Shown piece after piece: positions 52,074 to 59,616 of a stretch of DNA of 64,000 nucleotides. Each line of letters begins with the position of its first letter. The first letter of the stretch is position 1. Source of the stretch: Bog-473 sp963824195 (GTDB lineage: Bacteria > Actinomycetota > Acidimicrobiia > Acidimicrobiales > RAAP-2). The notes beneath the pieces are model-generated. The model saw only the letters and a program-made list of their open reading frames with translations, did no database searches and had not been told where the DNA came from. The stretch lies in NCBI GenBank assembly GCA_963824195.1, contig CAWGOJ010000008.1, positions 248,001-312,000 on the forward strand. Direction: 5' to 3'. Both the position numbers and the translations under genes were made by a program.

Positions 52074-52828
52074 GACCCGCTGAAGCGGGGCTCCCGGCGC
52101 TCGGCGGCGGCGCGCACCCCCTCGGCGAAGTCGGCGCTGTCGCGCAGCCGCAGCTGCTCGGCACACTCGTGCTCCATGGCCAGCCGGGCGTCCTCGACCA
52201 GGCCGCGGCGCAGCGTGGCCCGGATGGCGCGGACCGCCAGCGGGCCGGAGGCCGCCAGCTCGCCCGCGTAGCCGAGTGCCTGCGCCATCAGGTCGCCGTC
52301 GCCGGCCAAGCGGTCGCACAGGCCCAGGGCCAGCGCCTCGGCACCCCCGACTCGCCGTCCGGTGAGCAGAAGGTCGGCCGCCGCCTGCCGGCCAACGGTG
52401 GCGGGCAGCGTCACCGACAGGGCGAAGCCGTGGTGGAAGCCGAGCCGCGCGAAGTTCGCGCTGAAGCGGCTCTGGGCGGTCGCCACCCGGAAGTCCGCCG
52501 ACAGCGCCAGCCCGCTGCCGCCGCCGATGGCCGCCCCCTGCACCGCGGCCACGACAGGGAGCGGAGCGGAGAAGAGGCGGAGCGCGGCCCGGTAGAGCTC
52601 GGCGATGTCCTGCCCGGCGTTGGCGGCGAAGTCGAGGCCGGCGCAGAAGTGCCGCCCCTCGGACGTGAGCACGATGGCACGGCACCAGCCCGAGCGGTCC
52701 AACTCCTCGTAGGCCGCGGCCACCTCCTCGAGCAGGGTGGTGTCGAAGTAATTGTTCGGCGGCCGGTGCATGCAGACGACCCCGACATGGTCGCCGTGCC
52801 GCTCCATGGTGACGTCGGCTCCGCTCAC
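52070..52828 (-). CDS. Enoyl-CoA hydratase/isomerase family protein
   Basis: 252 residues, crotonase fold: GRHFCAGLDFAAN, AVQGAAIGGGSGLALSADFR. Near the usual second catalytic Glu the sequence is ATAQSRFSANFARLGFHHG; the acid is replaced, so hydratase activity may differ. GTG 52828 overlaps the GNAT stop by 4 bp. Confidence 0.9.
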   Translation of the reverse strand: MSGADVTMERHGDHVGVVCMHRPPNNYFDTTLLEEVAAAYEELDRSGWCRAIVLTSEGRHFCAGLDFAANAGQDIAELYRAALRLFSAPLPVVAAVQGAAIGGGSGLALSADFRVATAQSRFSANFARLGFHHGFALSVTLPATVGRQAAADLLLTGRRVGGAEALALGLCDRLAGDGDLMAQALGYAGELAASGPLAVRAIRATLRRGLVEDARLAMEHECAEQLRLRDSADFAEGVRAAAERREPRFSGS

Positions 52829-53376
52829 GGCTCAATGTCCTCCAGGCTGCGCCAGTAGATGAGGGCGTCCTCGCCGTCGACGGCGTCGGGAATCCGGCCC
52901 ACCTCCTCGAAGCCGAGCTCTTGGTACATACCGCGGGCCGGGTTGGACTCGAAGACGAGGTTGAACTGCATGGCGTCGAACCCGAGGTGCCGCGCCTGGC
53001 GCAGCGAGTGCTCCACCATCGCTCGCCCCACACCCGTGCTCCGGTACGGAGCGAGCACGAAGTAGCCGGCGTTCGCGATGTGCGCCGCCCGGCCAACGAA
53101 ATTGGGCTTGATGTAGTAGGCGCCGACAAGGTAGCCGCCGAACCGGGCGACGGAGACGGCGGAGGAGTGCTCGAGCCAATACTCGTCGAAGTCCTGGCGC
53201 GTCAGCGGGGGCCGCTGCGGGAAGCCCTCGCGCGCGCCGATGATGCGGCTGAACGCCACGAACAGCTCCTCGTGGTCGTCCAGGGTGGCCATTCGGATGT
53301 CGACCGGCACGCCATCCACGGTACTGGTGCGCGGGTGGGGACAGACTGATCGCACAGGGGCTGCAGCCGCGGGCAT
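52825..53376 (-). CDS. GNAT-family N-acetyltransferase
   Basis: 183 residues. VDIRMATLDDHEELFVAF at the start, acetyl-CoA loop RSTGVGRAMVEHSL, FESNPARGMYQELGFEEV near the end. The ATG at 53376 is 3 bp after the previous stop; GTG at 53319 would drop 19 residues that show no family similarity and is a good alternative. It sits between two dioxygenase-like genes in a coupled operon. Confidence 0.85.
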   Translation of the reverse strand: MPAAAAPVRSVCPHPRTSTVDGVPVDIRMATLDDHEELFVAFSRIIGAREGFPQRPPLTRQDFDEYWLEHSSAVSVARFGGYLVGAYYIKPNFVGRAAHIANAGYFVLAPYRSTGVGRAMVEHSLRQARHLGFDAMQFNLVFESNPARGMYQELGFEEVGRIPDAVDGEDALIYWRSLEDIEP

Positions 53377-53379
53377 GCG

Positions 53380-54210
53380 TCACCCGCCGACCGCGAAGCC
53401 GGTCGAACCTGTGCCGGGGCGCACCGCCTCTATCGGATCGCGCAGGTCGTCGATATAGCCCAGCGCGTACGCGCCGCGGTCGTACCCGATCAGTCGAAGC
53501 AGATCCGTCGGCAGCGTCTCGGCCACCTCGCGCGGCACGGAGAGGTATTGGTTCTCCTCCTGCCGCAGCCAGGCCAGGTTGTAGGTGATGTTCAGGCCGA
53601 TGCGGGTGCTGGAGGAGCGGTTGGCGCCCCCGCCGTGGTACACGCTGCCCGAGTAGAACAGCACCGAGCCGCGCGACATCTCTGCCGGCTCGGTGTCGTC
53701 GGGACCGAATGCGAGCTTGTCCTCCCGGGCGTTGCTCCCCGGCACCACCCGGGTGGCACCGTTCTCCTCGGTGAAATCGGTCAGCGCCCAGATCGTGTTG
53801 CACTGGACCTCGTAGCCCTGCGGGAAGGGGAAGAAGTCGAAAGCCCACTGGTCCCGGTGGATGGGCTGCGCCGTCGCCCCGGGGCCGATGGCGATGGCTT
53901 GCGTGAGGTGCAGCTGGATGTTCGTGGCGTGCCCGAGGAAGGTGCGCGCCGTGCCCAGCGCGAGCGGGTGCATGACGAGCTCGCGGCACGAGGGGGATCG
54001 GGCGATCAGCGAGCCCGTCCGCCGGGTGCGGCTGCCGCTGAAGTCGTCGGGGCCGGTCGGGGTCGCATCGAGATACGGGCGCAGCTCGGACTCGATGCAG
54101 TCGAGCAGCGCCGCCGGCGCCGCGCCGTCGACCACGGCGGCTCCGTCCCGCCCGATGACCGCCGCCACCTCGTCGGGGCTCACGTCGCTCGGGAGGTGGG
54201 CGATGGGCAC
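53380..54210 (-). CDS. Phytanoyl-CoA dioxygenase-family protein
   Basis: 276 residues. HRDQWAFDFFPFPQGYEVQC (HxD), VVPGSNA, YHGGGANRSSSTRIGLNI (distal His and Arg). Non-heme iron/2-oxoglutarate oxygenase; first gene of the operon running through GNAT, hydratase and the second dioxygenase. GTG 54210 with GGAGG seven bases upstream. Only distantly similar to the gene at 51210. Confidence 0.9.
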   Translation of the reverse strand: MPIAHLPSDVSPDEVAAVIGRDGAAVVDGAAPAALLDCIESELRPYLDATPTGPDDFSGSRTRRTGSLIARSPSCRELVMHPLALGTARTFLGHATNIQLHLTQAIAIGPGATAQPIHRDQWAFDFFPFPQGYEVQCNTIWALTDFTEENGATRVVPGSNAREDKLAFGPDDTEPAEMSRGSVLFYSGSVYHGGGANRSSSTRIGLNITYNLAWLRQEENQYLSVPREVAETLPTDLLRLIGYDRGAYALGYIDDLRDPIEAVRPGTGSTGFAVGG

Positions 54211-54268
54211 GCCCCATCCTCCACAAACGCCCCCAGCGCAGCAACTCCGGCGCCGCCCGCCCGCAAGG

Positions 54269-55027
54269 TCAGGGGCCGGGGAAGACCGCGCGCAGGATGT
54301 CGAGCACCGACCCGTCGCCGCTGACCGCCGGCGTGTGCCCCGGGTCGAGCCGGCCGTAGACGAGTCGGCAGAAGGCCTCGGCGGGCAGGACCAGATCCGG
54401 CTCCCGCCCATCCTCGCCGCTGAGGAGCTCCACACCGTCCGCCGTCAAGCGGACCGTGAAGTCCCGTGGCGGCTCCGACGTGCGGATGCGCATCGTGCGC
54501 GCCTCGCCCGTGGGCCGGGCGGAGAAGCGGGCGATGAGCTCGAGGTTGTCGACCACCACCGCCGCCACATCGTGGGGCAGGTGGGCGCCGTCGTCGAAGA
54601 CGACCTCGATGTCCCAGGTGTGGAAGGCATGCTCGTTGAGTCGCATGGCGGCGAACCGGTCGTACTCCAGGGCCAGCGGACCCATCGGGAACGTCACACG
54701 GGCGCGGTCCCCGGCGCTCACCGCCTCGAGGGCCTCGAGCAGCGCCTCGTCGGCGACCAGCGCGTCGTCAGCCTTGGCCCGGGCCGACTTCGCATTCCAC
54801 TCGTCCCACACCGGCGGGGCGAAGTCGTCGGGGGTCGGCGTGCCGGCGAGCGCGTCCTCCAGGTGCCGGCGCATGATGACCGCGGCCGAGCCGAGATGCG
54901 ACAGCACGTCGGCGATCGACCAGTCGCTGCAGTAGGACTCCGACTCGAGCTGGGCGTCGTCGAGACCCCGGCAGAGCTGGTGCAGGCGCCCGACCGAGCC
55001 CCGGAGCGGGGTGAGTGGGCTGTCCAT
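54269..55027 (-). CDS. Mycothiol-dependent maleylpyruvate-isomerase-family protein
   Basis: 252 residues. Four-helix DinB-like N-domain (LHQLCRGLDDAQLESESYCS, DWSIADVLSHLGS with the metal His, HAFHTWDIEV with another), then an SCP2-like C-domain (RDFTVRLTADGVELLSGEDG). Similar proteins use mycothiol as cofactor. Substrate unknown. Confidence 0.88.
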   Translation of the reverse strand: MDSPLTPLRGSVGRLHQLCRGLDDAQLESESYCSDWSIADVLSHLGSAAVIMRRHLEDALAGTPTPDDFAPPVWDEWNAKSARAKADDALVADEALLEALEAVSAGDRARVTFPMGPLALEYDRFAAMRLNEHAFHTWDIEVVFDDGAHLPHDVAAVVVDNLELIARFSARPTGEARTMRIRTSEPPRDFTVRLTADGVELLSGEDGREPDLVLPAEAFCRLVYGRLDPGHTPAVSGDGSVLDILRAVFPGP

Positions 55028-55101
55028 GGATCATTCCTCCTTCTCGCCACGTATGTCGTCCGCGGACGCTCCCTGGCGCTCGCCGGGCAACAGATCCCGG
55101 T

Positions 55102-55683
55102 CTACCCGTCGGTGGCCCGCGCCCTCGCGAGCGCCCGCATCCACCATGCGAGGTCGTCGGCCATCATGGCCAGGCGCGGCTCGAGGGGCGCGAAGAGCGA
55201 GAGGTCGGTCGGATCCTCCGACTGCCGCACGGCGATGAGCACGTCGGGCAGCACGTGGACGGCATGGCGCAGCGGCGCCATCTCGAACTCGACCGCCACC
55301 TCCCGCAGCTGCTCCACGGCCCGCGCCCCGCCGGTGTTGCCCCAGCCCACGAAGGAGACGGGCTTGCGCCGCCACTCGACGAACGTCGAGTCGAGGGCGT
55401 TCTTCAGCACGGCGGGATAGCCGTGGTTGTACTCCGCGGTGAGCATCACATAGCCGTCCGCTCGGTCGATGACACGCCCGAACCGGGACACGGCTTCGTC
55501 GGCGTAATCACGGCCTGTCCGGGCCGGTGGGTCGCCGTCGAAGAAGGGGAGCGGGTGGTCGCGCAAGTCCACCAGCTCGACCTCGAACTCGCCGCGGTGC
55601 CCCAGCCGGTCCATCACCCAGGCCGCCACCCGCTCGCTGAACCGACCTTCCCGGGTGGTGCCCGTGATCACCTGCAGCAGCAC
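55102..55683 (-). CDS. NAD(P)H-dependent FMN reductase
   Basis: 193 residues, flavodoxin-like: VITGTTREGRFSERVAAWV at the start (phosphate loop), TAEYNHGYPAVLKNALDSTF, FVGWGNTGGARAVEQLRE. Reduces FMN or quinones, may feed flavin to monooxygenases. GTG 55683 chosen; it lies opposite the ArsR gene with a shared 110-bp region. Confidence 0.88.
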   Translation of the reverse strand: MLLQVITGTTREGRFSERVAAWVMDRLGHRGEFEVELVDLRDHPLPFFDGDPPARTGRDYADEAVSRFGRVIDRADGYVMLTAEYNHGYPAVLKNALDSTFVEWRRKPVSFVGWGNTGGARAVEQLREVAVEFEMAPLRHAVHVLPDVLIAVRQSEDPTDLSLFAPLEPRLAMMADDLAWWMRALARARATDG

Positions 55684-55750
55684 GACCTGCGCCCTTCGGT
55701 CCGGTGGAGCGGTGCCCCCGCCGGACCGAAGGGTAGCAGAAGCCCGTCGG

Positions 55751-55788
55751 TATTTAACTTGACAGCTAACTAACCTTTTGGTTAAATA
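55751..55788 (+). promoter_or_regulatory. ArsR promoter with 8-bp inverted repeat; probable leaderless start
   Basis: TATTTAAC (55751-55758) and GTTAAATA (55781-55788) form a perfect 8-bp inverted repeat around TTGACA (55759-55764), a 17-base spacer, and TTAAAT (55782-55787). The inner AACC-TTTT-GGTT adds a second repeat. The ATG at 55794 is six bases after the -10, where transcription should begin, so the mRNA is probably leaderless. Confidence 0.65.
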
Positions 55789-55793
55789 CATCC

Positions 55794-56171
55794 ATGGCCA
55801 TGACCGAGGAGCGGCTCGATGCGGCGTTCGCCGCGCTGGCTGACCCCACCCGGCGCGCCATCGTGAGCCGGCTGGCCCGCGGTGACGCGACGGTCGGCGA
55901 GCTGGCCGAGCCGTTCGACATGTCGCTGCCGGGGATCTCCAAGCACCTCAAGGTCCTCGAGCGCAGCGGCCTGATCTCGCGGCGGCGGGACGCCCAGTTC
56001 CGCCCCTGCCACCTCGAGGTCGACGCGCTCGACGGCGCGCTGGACTGGATCGGCACCAACCGGCGCCTGTGGGACGAGCGCTTCGACAAGCTCGATGCGC
56101 TGCTGGCCGACATGCGGCGCCCGACCTCGCCGACCGGACCACCGAACAGGAAGGAACGGGCACATGAGTGA
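55794..56171 (+). CDS. ArsR-family transcriptional regulator
   Basis: 125 residues, winged helix: LADPTRRAIVSRLARGDATV, ELAEPFDMSLPGISKHLKVL, ERSGLISRRRDAQFRPC. No metal-site Cys pair, and it pairs with an SRPBCC protein downstream, the usual arrangement for the non-metal ArsR group. It likely binds the inverted repeat over its own promoter. Overlaps the next gene by 8 bp. Confidence 0.93.
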   Translation: MAMTEERLDAAFAALADPTRRAIVSRLARGDATVGELAEPFDMSLPGISKHLKVLERSGLISRRRDAQFRPCHLEVDALDGALDWIGTNRRLWDERFDKLDALLADMRRPTSPTGPPNRKERAHE

Positions 56172-56617
56172 GCACGACGCGGTGGACGCGCCAGACGAGC
56201 TCCGGTTCAGCCGGGTCTTCGACGCACCGCGGGAGCTCGTCTTCCGCTGCATGATCGACCCCGACCATCTCACACACTTCTGGGGGCCGACGGGTGTCGA
56301 GCGCGCCGCGTGACCGCATCACGGTCGACGCCCGGCCGGGCGGTGTGTTCGAGACGGTGATGGTCAACGACGCCGACGGGAGCCAGTACCCGACCCGGGC
56401 GGTCTACGACGAGGTACGCGACCCCGAGCTGCTGGCCTGGACCGAGTCGAGCTCGGGCATGCAGGTGACGACAGAGTTCGTGGCGCTCGGACCCGACCGC
56501 ACCGAGGTGCGGATCCACCAGAGGTTCGTGCCCGAGGCGCTGCTGGCCCCCGAGGCGCAGGCCGGCTTCTTGACGGCGCTCGACCGCTTCGACTCGTACC
56601 TACGAGGACTGTCATGA
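56164..56617 (+). pseudogene. SRPBCC/AHSA1-like protein split by a frameshift
   Basis: ATG 56164 reads RFSRVFDAPRELVFRCMIDP, HLTHFWGPTGV, then hits TGA at 56311. The protein continues one base over as SSAPRDRITVDARPGGVFET up to DRFDSYLRGLS ending at 56617. Joined at about 56295 they make a normal ~150-residue AHSA1 domain. A single inserted base (or two lost) explains it. Normally it binds a hydrophobic ligand and is regulated by the upstream ArsR. Confidence 0.8.
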
Positions 56618-57261
56618 CATTCGATGCCGCACTCCGTGCCGATGCCGACCTCAGCGGTGCGATCGCCGAGGAGTACCGCGCGCTGGCCGACCTGCTCGAG
56701 GCATCGGGTCCCGCCGTGTGGGACGCGCCGTCGCTGTGCGAGGGCTGGCGTACCCGCGAGGTGGTGGCGCACATGACGATGCCGGCGCGCTACTCGGGCC
56801 CTTCGTTCATGGCGGAGCTGGAGGCCGCCGGCGGCGACTTCACGCGCCTCTCGGGCACCGTGGCCGCGCGCGACGGTGCACTTCCGCCGGCCTCCCTCCT
56901 GGAAGACCTCCGCTCCGAGGTGCTGCACGGCTGGCAGCCACCGGGCGGCGGGATGGAGGGCGCGCTCACCCACTGCGTGATCCACGGCCTCGACATCGTG
57001 GAGGCCGTGCCGCTCGAGCGGCGAGTGCCCGACGAGCGCATCGTCCGGGTGCTCGGGACCATCGCCGCCCCGGGCGCGCCAAACTTCTTCGGGGTCGACC
57101 TCAAGGGCGTGGAGCTGCGGGCCGACGACCTGGAATGGTGCTACGGCTCCGGCGCGCCGGTGTCGGGGAGAGCGCAGGCGCTGGCCCTCGTCGTGTGCGG
57201 CCGCCTCCTGCCACCGGGCCGGCTCGACGGCGAGGGGGCCGCTCGCTTCACCGCCCGCTGA
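56614..57261 (+). CDS. Mycothiol-dependent isomerase-like (MDMPI/DinB-fold) protein
   Basis: 215 residues. LCEGWRTREVVAHMTMPARY gives the first metal His in DinB style, THCVIHGLDIVEAVPLERRV the second. Third of the ArsR-SRPBCC unit, overlapping the broken gene by 4 bp (ATGA). A thiol-dependent isomerase or transferase role is likely; substrate unknown. Confidence 0.85.
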   Translation: MTFDAALRADADLSGAIAEEYRALADLLEASGPAVWDAPSLCEGWRTREVVAHMTMPARYSGPSFMAELEAAGGDFTRLSGTVAARDGALPPASLLEDLRSEVLHGWQPPGGGMEGALTHCVIHGLDIVEAVPLERRVPDERIVRVLGTIAAPGAPNFFGVDLKGVELRADDLEWCYGSGAPVSGRAQALALVVCGRLLPPGRLDGEGAARFTAR

Positions 57262-58216
57262 ACGGCTGCGCCAGCTGCCGCGCCAGCAGGCGCACCGGCC
57301 GGGGCCGCCCGTCCGCCTGCTCGACGGGGACGGTCCGGCCGGCCAGACCGGTCGGGCAGGGCACGCTCCCCCGCAGCGGGAAGCGTGCCCTGCCAGCGAG
57401 GACGTCCCACACGGTGAGCACGACGCCGAGGTTCGTCTCCTGGCGCCCCTCGACACAGTGGTGCAGCCGGTGGTACGCGGGGCTCACCAGGATGCGACCC
57501 AGCGGCCCGTAGGACCAGCGGACGTTGGTGTGCGGGAGCGTGCCCAGACAGACGTAGACGGTGATGAGAATCGGGGCCAGGGGGCGGGCGCCCGTCAGCG
57601 CCAGCACAGGGACAGTCGCCAGCAGGAAGCCGTTGGTGTGCATGAGCGGGTGGGCCCGGAACGACGTGAGGACGCTCAGCTCCTCCTGGGAGTGGTGCAG
57701 CGCGTGGATGCGCCACAGCGCGCCGATGCGGTGGTCGCCCCAGTGCGCGAACCAGTTGCACAGGTCCATGGCGACGAGGGTGGCGACGACGACGGTCCAG
57801 CGAGGCCAGCCCGCCGTCCACGGGGCCGCCGCCCAGCGGGCATGGCCGGCCAGGACGACCGCGCTGCCGACGCTGAGCAGGGTCATGAACGGCGCGATGG
57901 CCAGGACGTAGAGCAGGAAGTAGGACGCATCCTGGACATGGCCGCGGGAGAGCAGCGGCCGGCGCTCCGCCGGCCAGACGCGTTCGCACATCACCGCGGC
58001 CAGCACCAGAGCGACGAAGCCGGGGGCCACGAGCTGGGCCCAGCCCGCGGCCAGGGTGGTGCCGAGGCCGTGGCTGCCGGCCAGGGTCTCGACGGCCTGC
58101 AAGAGGACCAGCCCGGTGGCGGCGGCGATGCCCAGCGTGCCCGGCGAGACCGCGAGGCGGCGGCGCGCGGTCGCGGCGATGCCCCCGTTCGTCACCTCGG
58201 CAGTGATCGTCGTCAC
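57248..58216 (-). CDS. Sterol desaturase/fatty acid hydroxylase-family protein
   Basis: 322 residues with five or so membrane spans and the three histidine boxes HWGDHR, HALHHS, and HRLHHC, which bind two irons. NVRWSYGPLGRILVSPAYHR is close to C5-sterol desaturase/carotenoid hydroxylase-like enzymes. GTG 58216 with GGAGG. The C-terminal coding part contains a long DNA hairpin at 57355-57394. Overlaps the convergent gene by 14 bp. Confidence 0.9.
   Translation of the reverse strand: MTTITAEVTNGGIAATARRRLAVSPGTLGIAAATGLVLLQAVETLAGSHGLGTTLAAGWAQLVAPGFVALVLAAVMCERVWPAERRPLLSRGHVQDASYFLLYVLAIAPFMTLLSVGSAVVLAGHARWAAAPWTAGWPRWTVVVATLVAMDLCNWFAHWGDHRIGALWRIHALHHSQEELSVLTSFRAHPLMHTNGFLLATVPVLALTGARPLAPILITVYVCLGTLPHTNVRWSYGPLGRILVSPAYHRLHHCVEGRQETNLGVVLTVWDVLAGRARFPLRGSVPCPTGLAGRTVPVEQADGRPRPVRLLARQLAQPFSGR
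57355..57394. repeat. Long perfect inverted repeat inside the sterol desaturase gene
   Basis: GGCAGGGCACGCT (57355-57367) is matched by its exact reverse complement at 57382-57394, and the inside (CCCCCGC/GCGGGA) pairs further. The 13-bp arms make a very strong hairpin in coding DNA, reading ARFPLRGSVPC on the minus strand. Confidence 0.7.
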
Positions 58217-58361
58217 GCGTCCTCCATCGGGGTCGCTCCGGCTCCGGCTCTGGTGACACAGCATCCCGCGGCGGGGCTGCCCCGTCGACGGTGATACGGG
58301 CGCAGCGCGGCAGGGGATTCCCCGGCGCGCCGTGAGGGGCGCGCCGTGAACCGCGCTGCGT

Positions 58362-58787
58362 TCAGCGGCGGGCGGCGGCCGGGCCTGACGTGACCGGTGG
58401 TGCGGGCGGGACGTCCTCGCCAAGCCACGCCCGCCAGGCCCGGTAGCCGCCGGCCAGATCCGCCGCCCGGTTGAAACCGAGCTGGCGCAGCGACGCCGCG
58501 GCGAGGCTCGAGGCGTACCCCTCGGAGCAGACCACGACCACCGGCTGGTCGTAGCCCTCCAGCTCGGGCAGTGCGTGGCTGCCGAGGAGGTCGAAGCGCC
58601 ACTCGAGCACGTTGCGCTCCACCACGATCCCGAACCCGAGCTCGCCCTCGGCGGCCCGTTGGCGCTCGGGGCGGATGTCGACGAAGAGGGCACCGCCCGA
58701 GCGGAGCCCTTCGAGCTCGTGCGGCTCGACCCGGTCGATCTGGCTCCGCGCCGACGCGAGGAGGTCGTCGGCCGAATGGGTGCTCAT
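58362..58787 (-). CDS. Rhodanese-like protein
   Basis: 141 residues, one rhodanese domain: GGALFVDIRPERQRAAEG, active-site loop VVCSEGYASSLAA with the persulfide-forming Cys, and FNRAADLAGGYRAW. Overlaps the upstream cupin gene by 4 bp (ATGA). Sulfur transfer or thiosulfate handling, with cysteine as likely source. Confidence 0.93.
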   Translation of the reverse strand: MSTHSADDLLASARSQIDRVEPHELEGLRSGGALFVDIRPERQRAAEGELGFGIVVERNVLEWRFDLLGSHALPELEGYDQPVVVVCSEGYASSLAAASLRQLGFNRAADLAGGYRAWRAWLGEDVPPAPPVTSGPAAARR

Positions 58788-59371
58788 GTGGTCGCCGCCG
58801 CTGCGCCGGCCCACGACGTGCGGTCGAGGGCGAGATCTTGCTCCTCGCTGCCGTCGTAGGCCCAGCGCAGACCCTGTGCCACCAGGCGGCCACCCACCAG
58901 GTCGAAGAAGGTCATGGAGGTGAGCGCCGGGCTGTACACGTGCAGGCTCAGGGCGTGCTCGCCGCCCTCGTTGGTCACGTCATGCACGTGGCGGGCGCCG
59001 AAGCCGAGGGTCGTGCCAGCGCGGAGCTCGTGGCACACCAGCGACAGCCGTCCCGTGTCGTCCCGCCAGGGCACCGCCTCCACCAGGGTGCCGGAGATGA
59101 CGCTCACCGCCCCGCGGGACGCGCCGTGGTCGTGCAGCTCCACCTTGCCCCCCGTTGGCCAGGCGATGAGCCAGGCGTCGAAGTCGGGCGTCCGGGCCAC
59201 CAGCCTCCAGGAGCGATCCTCCACGTCGAGCGCACCCGGCCACCGGACAGCGGGGGCCAGGCGGGACGCGATGTCGCTCGGCACGACCTCGCCGTCGAGC
59301 CTCGCGGCGACCCGACCACCGCCGGCCCTGGGGGGGAAGGGGGCGGGGTGGAACGGGTCGCTGCGGAGCAC
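58784..59371 (-). CDS. Cysteine dioxygenase-type cupin
   Basis: 195 residues: cupin metal ligands in ELHDHGASRGAVSVISGTL (HxH) and GARHVHDVTNEG, then ALSLHVYSPALT, close to bacterial cysteine dioxygenases. Oxidises a thiol with O2 to a sulfinate. GTG 59371 is chosen because a -10-like TACCCT ends six bases upstream; a TTG at 59422 gives a longer version. Cotranscribed with the rhodanese. Confidence 0.87.
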   Translation of the reverse strand: MLRSDPFHPAPFPPRAGGGRVAARLDGEVVPSDIASRLAPAVRWPGALDVEDRSWRLVARTPDFDAWLIAWPTGGKVELHDHGASRGAVSVISGTLVEAVPWRDDTGRLSLVCHELRAGTTLGFGARHVHDVTNEGGEHALSLHVYSPALTSMTFFDLVGGRLVAQGLRWAYDGSEEQDLALDRTSWAGAAAATT

Positions 59372-59417
59372 CGGAAGAGGGTACCGGTAAAACCCGACTA
59401 AGTCAATCGTATTTAAC
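59372..59417 (-). promoter_or_regulatory. Promoter of the cysteine dioxygenase-rhodanese operon, likely leaderless
   Basis: On the minus strand TTGACT (59406-59401), 17 bases, then TACCCT (59383-59378) and GTG six bases on. The octamer GTTAAATA (59417-59410) precedes the -35 and equals the half-site of the inverted repeat at the ArsR promoter (55751-55788). Confidence 0.5.
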
Positions 59418-59616
59418 GACAACGATCGGTTCGAGCCGTCCCCGCTGCCCAGCGCCCCTTGCCTATCCGGCCAACTATCTCGGCGCGCTCAACCCGTGGA
59501 CCGGCCAGGTCACCGCGCTGACGGGACCGATCGATCAGCTGGTCCAGCTGTTCGTGGCCGGGCCTCGTTGTGGCCGGGCCCGCCCACCGCCGGATCCCGG
59601 TGGTGCGGCGGGTGAG

